Below are positions 1-4,637 of a stretch of 7,606 bases of DNA, in pieces. Under the pieces are notes generated by a model. It worked only from the letters and a program-made list of their open reading frames with translations. It had not been told where the DNA came from and made no database searches. Position numbers and translations under genes: made by a program. Source of the DNA: JBKHJA01 sp046538375 (GTDB taxonomy: Bacteria > Acidobacteriota > Aminicenantia > Aminicenantales > Aminicenantaceae). Location of the stretch: assembly GCA_046538375.1 (NCBI GenBank), contig JBKHJA010000110.1:1-7606 (forward strand), given 5' to 3'. The number at the start of each line of letters is the position of its first letter. Within the stretch, counting starts at the first letter, position 1.

Positions 1-96
1 CCGGAGGATAAATGGGAAGCCATGGCGATTATCAATGGGATGAAGCTTGATGATGCCATTCCCGGTAATACAATCATAAAGGTCGTCGTGAAATAA
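1..96 (+). CDS. C-terminal end of a probable M48-family metallopeptidase (partial)
   Basis: The frame is open from base 1 and ends with TAA at 94-96, giving 31 residues that finish with NGMKLDDAIPGNTIIKVVVK. A short 'xxINGxxxxDxxxxGxxIKVV' tail of this kind closes many periplasmic M48 (Ste24/BepA-like) Zn-metallopeptidases, where it resembles a LysM-type module following the protease and helical repeats. The catalytic HExxH region would lie outside the window, so the family call rests only on this tail and is tentative; any protein ending in a LysM-like module would look the same. The gene overlaps the tail of the opposite-strand TPR fragment by about 20 bases. Confidence 0.45.
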   Translation, partial: PEDKWEAMAIINGMKLDDAIPGNTIIKVVVK

Positions 97-289
97 GCTT
101 TTTTCCAACCCCTCCAAGGTCCTCTGCGTCTTCATTTATCGTTGGATTGTGAGGATCCAGCTTAAGGGCCAGTTCAATATGTTCCATGGCTTCTTCCGGC
201 CGTCCCAGTATGTTCAGTAGATGCGAATAAAATGCGTGTGCTTCCGCTAAATTACTGTCCAATTCAAGAGCTCTTTTGACAGCAGCCAT
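74..289 (-). pseudogene. TPR-repeat fragment (remnant)
   Basis: Reading leftwards from an ATG at 289-287, about 50 residues form one and a half tetratricopeptide repeats: KRALELDSNLAEAHAFYSHL, then LGRPEEAMEHIELALKLDP. The A/L/Y/P spacing matches the 34-residue TPR pattern. Such repeats are common in protein-protein scaffolds, including C-terminal TPR tails of bacterial transcriptional regulators and kinases. After HNPTI (about position 137) the sequence no longer looks repeat-like and runs out into the end of the opposite-strand gene. Upstream the frame stays open only to a stop at 357-359, and that stretch has no TPR character. A free-standing one-and-a-half-repeat protein without a ribosome site is unlikely, so I read this as a truncated relic of a larger gene. 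Confidence 0.5.
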
Positions 290-356
290 TAGTTTGGGGC
301 CTGCCGCATCAGGGGATGCCAGCCAACAAAACTGCTGACGAAATAAAAGTAAGCTT

Positions 357-620
357 CAAAATAGACTCCTCCTCTCGAATAGGCAAAAAGGAGTCATGAG
401 TGCTCTCAGAAATACTCGCCCATCTCCTCGGCTGCCATCTGGAGTAATGGAGGTGGGGGTGTAGATTTATCCGGCCCCAAACGACTGTATGGCGGCAATA
501 ATCCCAGGGGTAAACTCTCTGCCTCCAGCGGCCTTGAAGTATTGATTCCACATTTCTGACTGAAACATTCGTTCGAAGATATCTCTCGACGTATAAAAGA
601 ATCGCATCTGCCGCCTGTTT
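357..620 (-). pseudogene. Frame-shifted remnant of an IS91-family HUH (Y2) transposase
   Basis: Three successive - strand frames together read like the central part of an IS91/Y2 transposase. Frame one, down to a stop at 467-469, contains GGREFTPGIIAAIQSFGA. The next frame contributes RINLHPHLH (473-447), whose HLH is the HUH metal-binding motif of this rolling-circle family. A further shift continues with TPDGSRGDGRVFLRAL before a stop at 357-359. IS91-type proteins have the order 'PG-hh-IQTFG-hNFHPHhHhLVxDG', so the order and spacing are right, apart from two frame changes and a few missing residues after HLH. The N-terminal zinc-finger region and the C-terminal tyrosine pair are absent. 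It cannot encode a working transposase. Confidence 0.65.
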
Positions 621-830
621 GACCTGCCAGTCGGCAAAACGAGAATCATTTTCCATCTTATTCAGGAATTGCTCAATAGTCTGGGGGATAGGTATTGAAG
701 GTCTGTTTTGTGAATACTTGATGTACCTATCTACCCAGTAAGCATAGAATCTGGACTTGTCAGAGGTGACGAATCCGTGACGCTTGAGGAAATCTTCAAT
801 TTCCTTGATATTCTTTTGGCAATCAGCCAA
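585..830 (-). pseudogene. N-terminal SAM-like domain of a tyrosine recombinase/integrase (truncated)
   Basis: From a possible TTG start at 830-828 about 80 residues read as a phage-integrase N-terminal core-binding (SAM-like) domain: IEDFLKRHGF, then FYAYWVDRYIKYSQNRP, then IEQFLNKMENDS and WQVKQAADAILLY. The 'WQVxQAxxAhxLY' helix is typical of integrases that travel with IS91-like elements and is related to integron integrases. The catalytic domain with its R-H-R-Y residues is missing: about 10 residues later the frame merges into the HUH transposase remnant. The open frame continues formally to 309 but is not integrase-like there. Two origins fit: the integrase gene of an IS91-type element after internal deletion, or the 5' end of a lost integron integrase, which would normally lie here and point away from the cassettes. 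I favour the first because transposase follows in the same orientation. Confidence 0.6.
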
Positions 831-1000
831 TAGGCACCGCCTTGAAGGATATTTGGCATGTCTGATATATGGCTTGCAATATAAGACCAGATATTCTACG
901 ATTAGGCCGCATTTGTGCGGGGATGTTGGATGAAATCACATATTATACGACGGAAATGATTGGAGGATTGTCTCAACTACAGCAGGTTGTATATTAATAG
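831..1000. other. Intergenic region upstream of the cassette array (possible attI region)
   Basis: No gene is supported here, although the integrase frame stays open upstream of 830 without an obvious start. It contains a small perfect hairpin, CCGCA/TGCGG around TTTG (907-920), and AT-rich sequence leading to the cassette junction at 1000/1001. If the array was built by an integron integrase, the attI site would lie here. I could not recognise attI direct repeats, and no attC with a partner box is visible in this stretch. Confidence 0.3.
968..995 (+). promoter_or_regulatory. Candidate sigma-70-type promoter reading into the cassette array
   Basis: TTGTCT (968-973) and TATATT (990-995) are separated by 16 bases, a fair match to TTGACA/TATAAT. 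It lies just outside the inferred cassette boundary at 1000/1001, the place of the common cassette promoter Pc in integrons. AT-rich sequence gives such matches by chance, so this is a candidate only. Confidence 0.35.
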
Positions 1001-1013
1001 TTAGCGTATCAGT

Positions 1014-1027
1014 CGCATCAAGATGCG
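1014..1027. promoter_or_regulatory. Short palindrome in the catalase leader
   Basis: CGCATC and GATGCG flank a central AA, a near-perfect dyad 46 bases before the catalase ATG and inside the inferred cassette. It could be an operator half-site pair or an mRNA hairpin. It does not match the AT-rich PerR box or the usual OxyR pattern that I know. Confidence 0.3.
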
Positions 1028-1059
1028 TGTATATCCAAAGGAACAAATTAAATTATACG

Positions 1060-1065
1060 AGGAGG
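1060..1065 (+). promoter_or_regulatory. Shine-Dalgarno site of the catalase gene
   Basis: AGGAGG ends 7 bases before the ATG at 1073, an ideal spacing that fixes the catalase start. Confidence 0.8.
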
Positions 1066-1072
1066 TTTTACC

Positions 1073-2527
1073 ATGAAACACAACGACCGCAAGCCAACAA
1101 CCAACGATGCAGGTAGACCCGTATCCAGCGACGAATTCTCTCTCACTGTAGGACCCGATGGCCCAATCTTGTTGCACGACCACTATCTCCTGGAACTGTT
1201 AGCCAACTTCAACCGGGAGATGATTCCAGACCGTCAACCTCACGCCAAGGGTTCGGGGGCCTTCGGATTCTTCCAAGTAACTAAGGATGTCAGCGCCTAC
1301 ACCAAGGCGGCCGTGTTCCAACCAGGGACTAGGACCGAAGTACTTGCCCGGTTCTCCACGGTGGCCGGCGAGAGCGGAAGTCCCGACACCTGGCGGGATG
1401 TGCGAGGTTTTGCCCTCAAGTTTTACACAACCGGGGGCAACTACGACATGGTGGGAAACAACACGCCTGTATTTTTCGTGCGTGACCCCATGAAGTTTCC
1501 CCACTTCATCCACTCCCAGAAGCGCCGTGCAGACAACCGCCTGCGGGACAACGATATGCAATGGGATTTCTGGACCCTGTCACCTGAGTCCGCCCATCAG
1601 GTCACCATTCTGTTCAGCGACCGAGGGATTCCTAGAAGCTATCGGCACATGAACGGCTACTCAAGCCACACCTATATGTGGATCAACGCCAAAGGTGAGC
1701 GCTTCTGGGTAAAGTACCACTTCAAGACGGACCAAAGCATCCAGAACCTTAATCAGGAGGAGGCGGACCGGATTGCTGGCCAGGATGCTGACTACCATCG
1801 CCGTGACCTCTATGAGGCCATCAAACGGGGGGACTATCCCAACTGGACCCTCAAGGTGCAGATCATGCCCTTCAAAGAGGCCGAGACTTACCGGTTCAAC
1901 CCCTTTGACCTGACCAAAGTATGGCCCCATTCTGATTATCCTCTGCACGAGGTCGGCAAGCTGGTTTTGGATCGCAATCCCAAAGACTTCCACACTGAGA
2001 TTGAGCAGGCGGCATTCGACCCGGCCAATATGGTTCCAGGTATCGGACCAAGTCCTGACAGGATGCTACTTGCCCGCTTATTTGCGTACGCTGACGCGCA
2101 CCGAGCCCGACTGGGGGTCAACTATCAACAGATCCCGGTCAACCGACCGAAAAGCCCAGTCAACAGCTATAGCAAGGGCGGTGCTATGCGAATCTATAAT
2201 GCCTCTGATCCAGTGTACGCACCCAATTCAAAAGGTGGCCCCAAGGCCGACCCCGAGCGGTATCCTGAGCTTGCCATATGGAGCGCCAGCGGTGAGTTCA
2301 TCCGTTCCGCCTACACCAAGCGCAAGGACGATGACGATTTTGTCCAGCCTCGTGCCCTGATACGAAAGGTTATGGATGAGGCTGAGCGTCAGCGGCTGGT
2401 CTCCAACATAGCGGGGCACCTGAAAAATGGTGTGTCCGAACCTGTGTTGAAGCGTGCTTTTGAATACTGGCGCAATATAGATAAAGAGATAGGAGATCGC
2501 TTAGCCAAGGCCGTGCAAGGGAGCTGA
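1073..2527 (+). CDS. katA: Haem catalase (monofunctional, small-subunit type)
   Basis: The 484-residue protein disproportionates hydrogen peroxide to water and oxygen in the cytoplasm. It has no signal peptide and shows the full small-subunit catalase fold. The distal histidine is H57 in IPDRQPHAKGSGAFGFF. The distal asparagine is in GNNTPVFFVRD (N129 by motif alignment). The proximal haem-ligand tyrosine is Y339 in RLFAYADAHRARLG. HSQKR and the C-terminal helices (to residue 484) are also present. Length is normal for small-subunit catalases and no flavodoxin-like large-subunit tail is present. One oddity is D53 where the active-site signature normally has E (P-E-R-x-x-H). The start is supported by AGGAGG at 1060-1065. 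The stop lies 42 bases before an attC site, so the gene forms the whole coding content of cassette 1. It is visibly more GC-rich than the genes that follow. The symbol is by family; katA/katB/katE naming cannot be settled here. Confidence 0.96.
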   Translation: MKHNDRKPTTNDAGRPVSSDEFSLTVGPDGPILLHDHYLLELLANFNREMIPDRQPHAKGSGAFGFFQVTKDVSAYTKAAVFQPGTRTEVLARFSTVAGESGSPDTWRDVRGFALKFYTTGGNYDMVGNNTPVFFVRDPMKFPHFIHSQKRRADNRLRDNDMQWDFWTLSPESAHQVTILFSDRGIPRSYRHMNGYSSHTYMWINAKGERFWVKYHFKTDQSIQNLNQEEADRIAGQDADYHRRDLYEAIKRGDYPNWTLKVQIMPFKEAETYRFNPFDLTKVWPHSDYPLHEVGKLVLDRNPKDFHTEIEQAAFDPANMVPGIGPSPDRMLLARLFAYADAHRARLGVNYQQIPVNRPKSPVNSYSKGGAMRIYNASDPVYAPNSKGGPKADPERYPELAIWSASGEFIRSAYTKRKDDDDFVQPRALIRKVMDEAERQRLVSNIAGHLKNGVSEPVLKRAFEYWRNIDKEIGDRLAKAVQGS

Positions 2528-2569
2528 TCCCAGCACACTTGTAAGAGAGGTCAAGGGATGGAAGCCATA

Positions 2570-2629
<60 letters not shown>

Positions 2630-2686
2630 TGCTAAAACACCAAAATGCTTAGTAATAATATTGGCGAAAACAGTCAAATATTAAGT

Positions 2687-2692
2687 AGGAGG
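2687..2692 (+). promoter_or_regulatory. Shine-Dalgarno site of the TolB-like lipoprotein gene
   Basis: AGGAGG lies 7 bases before the ATG at 2700 and sets that start. Being inside the cassette, it moves with the gene. Confidence 0.75.
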
Positions 2693-2699
2693 TAAAAAA

Positions 2700-3323
2700 A
2701 TGAAAAGACTTATCATTTTATTAGTTATCCTACAGTTGCTTGTTTTAATCGGGTGCACAAAGAAAGTTGGAAGGATTACATTCACTTCCAACAGGGATGG
2801 TAACGATGAGATTTATATCATGAACACCGATGGCACCAATCAGATTAACTTAACAAATAGCCCTGCATCTGATTGGTATCCAGATTGGTCTCCAGATGGG
2901 GAGCAAATCATTTTTGGTTCTTATAGTGATCCCAATAATCCACATGATGAAGACATTTGGGTAATAAATGCAGATGGTACGAATATGAAAAGACTAACAG
3001 ACACTCCATCAGGTTGGAGTGATTTTGCTGCCTGGTCGCCGGATGGAACTAAGATTGCGTTTTGTTCTAATCGCGACGGAACACAAGATATATACATAAT
3101 GAATGCTGATGGCAGTGGTATCACTAGGATTACAAATGACCCTGAACCAGATTACTATCCCGATTGGTCACCAGATGGTTCAAAAATTGTCTTTCAGGCT
3201 GAAGGAGAGAAAGGTCTCGATATTTATACGATAAATGCTGATGGCACGAATCGGATCAACCTGACAAAAAGTCCGGGAGCGGATTGGTACGCTTCTTTGT
3301 GCCCAATTCTATATAAGTATTGA
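2700..3323 (+). CDS. TolB/PD40-type beta-propeller lipoprotein, short form
   Basis: A 207-residue secreted lipoprotein. The start MKR is followed by a hydrophobic run and the lipobox LIGC with C19 as the lipidation site, so the mature protein is probably membrane-anchored outside the cytoplasm. The rest consists of PD40/TolB-like WD40 units built on the pattern 'SNRDGxxxIYxMNxDGTNxxxLTxxPxxDxxPDWSPDGxxIxF'. Four 'I-x-N-x-D-G' strands are visible (near residues 40, 90, 138 and 177) with three 'WSPDG' turns. A closed TolB propeller normally has six blades, so this one is short. The fourth unit breaks off at ADWYASLCPILYKY just before the attC site. Such propellers usually bind proteins or peptides; no catalytic residues are evident and I infer no specific function. 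It is the sole gene of cassette 2. Confidence 0.85.
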   Translation: MKRLIILLVILQLLVLIGCTKKVGRITFTSNRDGNDEIYIMNTDGTNQINLTNSPASDWYPDWSPDGEQIIFGSYSDPNNPHDEDIWVINADGTNMKRLTDTPSGWSDFAAWSPDGTKIAFCSNRDGTQDIYIMNADGSGITRITNDPEPDYYPDWSPDGSKIVFQAEGEKGLDIYTINADGTNRINLTKSPGADWYASLCPILYKY

Positions 3324-3328
3324 AACCA

Positions 3329-3451
3329 GCCTAACACAAAAATGCAGAGGATTGAAAACAGCTGCTTCTTTTGGGGTTTGAAAGCGTGTTGGAATTACTG
3401 AGTCTCTTTTAAATCTAATGATGTTTCCAACTACTGATTTAATCGTTAGGC
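3329..3451 (+). other. attC recombination site 2 (123 bp, long VCR-like form)
   Basis: It opens with GCCTAAC (3329-3335) and closes with its exact complement GTTAGGC (3445-3451). Inside, AAAT (3340-3343) and CAG (3345-3347) pair with ATTT (3437-3440) and CTG (3434-3436), leaving G3344 unpaired on the 5' arm as in the other sites. Further in, TTGAAAAC pairs imperfectly with GTTTCCAA. The centre is long and AT-rich, giving a size like Vibrio cholerae repeats rather than the 60-base neighbours. The propeller gene stops 6 bases before it. Confidence 0.75.
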
Positions 3452-3474
3452 CTAAATAAAAAGGATTACAAAAA

Positions 3475-3732
3475 ATGAAAATATTGAAAAGAAAAAATAA
3501 ATTCTATGATACAAAACGTTTTGGACAACCTCAAATAAGAATATATCATAAAAAAGGTTCCGGTAAAAAGAGTCCACGGTATCTTTTAAAATGTGGTTGT
3601 TGTGATGAGAAGTTGAAGATATATTATGACGACGATGGGCTTGAAATCAACGGTGTGAATGGCTCGATAGATGATTGGCGTGAGATTCTTCTTCCGTTAT
3701 TGCAAGTTGAGAAGAAAGGCATTTCGCGTTAG
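3475..3732 (+). CDS. Small hypothetical protein with a CGCC motif
   Basis: An 85-residue, lysine-rich soluble protein without signal peptide or membrane segment. The basic N-terminal half (about residues 1-40) leads to LLKCGCCDEKLKIYYDDDG, then INGVNGSIDDWREILLPLL. The clustered cysteines (CGCC) could bind metal or form a disulphide, but a second cysteine pair for a classic zinc ribbon is missing. The acidic DDDG stretch and the 'NGVNGSIDDWREILLPLL' end look like a conserved small family that I cannot name, and no function is claimed. The gene starts 23 bases after the attC 2 core; the upstream AAAGGA is a weak ribosome site. It is the first gene of cassette 3 and ends 25 bases before the next start, so co-transcription is likely. 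Confidence 0.7.
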   Translation: MKILKRKNKFYDTKRFGQPQIRIYHKKGSGKKSPRYLLKCGCCDEKLKIYYDDDGLEINGVNGSIDDWREILLPLLQVEKKGISR

Positions 3733-3757
3733 ATAACAATAATGATAAAATACAGCC

Positions 3758-4000
3758 ATGAAATGTACTCAATATTTTTCATTTATCAGACAGCGACCAG
3801 ACAGGGCAATCATAAAAGAGGAATGGATATTGGATACAATAAAAAAACCTTTGAAAACAGAAGTCCAGAGTGATGGAAGGATAAGGAAATGGAAATATAT
3901 AAATGAAGCTGGAAAATACTTAAGAGTAATCCTTTTAGAGGATGGAGAAACCGTCCATAATGCTTTCTTTGATAGAAACTTTAAGGAGGAAGAAAAATGA
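3758..4000 (+). CDS. Small basic protein, DUF2283 partner (possible toxin-like, DUF4258-like)
   Basis: An 80-residue soluble protein. The conserved-looking core is RPDRAIIKEEWI, IKKPLKTEVQSDGRIRKW, then YLRVILLEDGETVHNAFFDR. Compact proteins of this shape, with a mixed beta core and 'GRxRxW...LRVxxLxDGxTxHNAFFDR', are often found directly upstream of DUF2283 genes. They may belong with the DUF4258-like group, some of which are treated as RelE-fold toxin candidates; both points are recollection and inference. Its last codon and stop overlap the next ATG in an ATGA junction (3997-4000), implying translational coupling. The start is chosen as the first ATG; no good ribosome site precedes it, so it may depend on coupling to the gene before. 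It is AT-rich like its neighbours. Confidence 0.75.
   Translation: MKCTQYFSFIRQRPDRAIIKEEWILDTIKKPLKTEVQSDGRIRKWKYINEAGKYLRVILLEDGETVHNAFFDRNFKEEEK
3983..3989 (+). promoter_or_regulatory. Shine-Dalgarno site of the DUF2283 gene
   Basis: AAGGAGG sits 7 bases before the ATG at 3997, within the end of the preceding gene. The strong site here against a poor one for the upstream partner would favour more of the second protein, as expected for an antitoxin. Confidence 0.7.
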
Positions 4001-4203
4001 AAATTCGGTATTTCTCAGATACAGACACAGCGTTGATTGAGTTTTCAAATGTTTCTGTTGTTGAGACAAAAGAAATATCGGAAAACCTTTACATTGATTT
4101 AGATGAAAAGGGTAATCTTGTCAGCATGACTATTGAGCATGCCAAAGAGAAGGCAGGCATGTCAGAAGTATCTTTTCTGCAAATGGAAAAAACAAGTGCC
4201 TAA
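3997..4203 (+). CDS. DUF2283 family protein (possible antitoxin)
   Basis: A 68-residue protein with the DUF2283 pattern: MKIRYFSDTDTALIEFSN, then VETKEISENLYIDLDEKGN, then MTIEHAKEKAG. The family is small (60-80 residues), recognised by 'MKxxYxxxxDxxxIxxs...E.xxxxxxDxdxxGxxxxxEIxxA'. Its biochemical role is not established; it often sits beside small toxin-like genes. Here it overlaps the upstream 80-residue gene by 4 bases (ATGA) and has a strong ribosome site. Its TAA stop (4201-4203) lies inside GCCTAAC, the first core box of attC 3, so gene and recombination site are fused as tightly as possible, a common cassette arrangement. Confidence 0.88.
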   Translation: MKIRYFSDTDTALIEFSNVSVVETKEISENLYIDLDEKGNLVSMTIEHAKEKAGMSEVSFLQMEKTSA

Positions 4204-4257
4204 CGAGTCAATCAACTGGACGGGGCATAGCCCCGCCTGTTATTTCAGTCGTTATGT
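4198..4257 (+). other. attC recombination site 3 (60 bp, follows DUF2283 gene)
   Basis: It opens with GCCTAAC (4198-4204), the exact complement of the GTTAGGC that starts this cassette, and closes with GTTATGT (4251-4257). The stem is GG (4218-4219), unpaired A4220, CGGGGC (4221-4226), loop ATA, GCCCCG (4230-4235), CC (4236-4237). Below a T/T mismatch, AAC (4214-4216) pairs with GTT (4239-4241). The single extra base on the 5' arm gives the same polarity as the other two sites. The 60-base length equals attC 1. Confidence 0.85.
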
Positions 4258-4637
4258 GAAAAAAATAGGGATGCAATTTTAGAAAGCCAATATCTATATG
4301 GAGAACTTACCTGATATAAAAAGAACCTACACGATCTCATGTAAAGTTATTTATTCAACAAAGCAACTTCTGTTGACATAATCCAGAGCAAGCCATTCAT
4401 ACATGACTGCACCGAATCCCTTGATCCTGCCTGGAATTGTTCCTCCCATGACAGAGCTTGAATCCGTGGTTATGGCAAGAGAATTGGCCTTGCAGACAAA
4501 TAAGAGGGGAAAGTTCAAATTACAATATCATTGGAAATCATTTTATTCATTTCATGAAGCCATATTTGAAAGGCAACTCGAAGAGCCAATGAGAGCTGGG
4601 GAAAATCAGGAGATGAGATGGTTAACGGCCTTTTCTT
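4258..4637. other. Unassigned region between cassette array and uvrA
   Basis: No convincing gene or RNA is seen. A + strand frame from ATG 4403 (96 codons) has no ribosome site and runs 56 bases into the end of uvrA on the other strand. A - strand frame stopping at 4351-4353 reads SLAITTDSSSVMGGTIPGRI and on to MYEWLALDYVNRSCFVE; it looks more protein-like but is open for only about 60 codons from stop to stop and I cannot name a family. ACATAAT (4376-4382) nearly complements the GTTATGT ending attC 3, yet no attC follows it. The stretch may be a truncated fourth cassette or the original chromosomal junction. Confidence 0.3.

Noticed and set aside
1199..2419. Several 60-120 codon frames on both strands overlapping the catalase.
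   Set aside because: They lie wholly within the catalase gene, which is unambiguous, and show no independent protein features.
3726..3735. GTTAGAT at the end of the 85-residue gene as the right core box of a further attC.
   Set aside because: There is no RYYYAAC partner or foldable arm within the preceding 150 bases, and the match arises from codons CGT TAG; chance is the simpler explanation.
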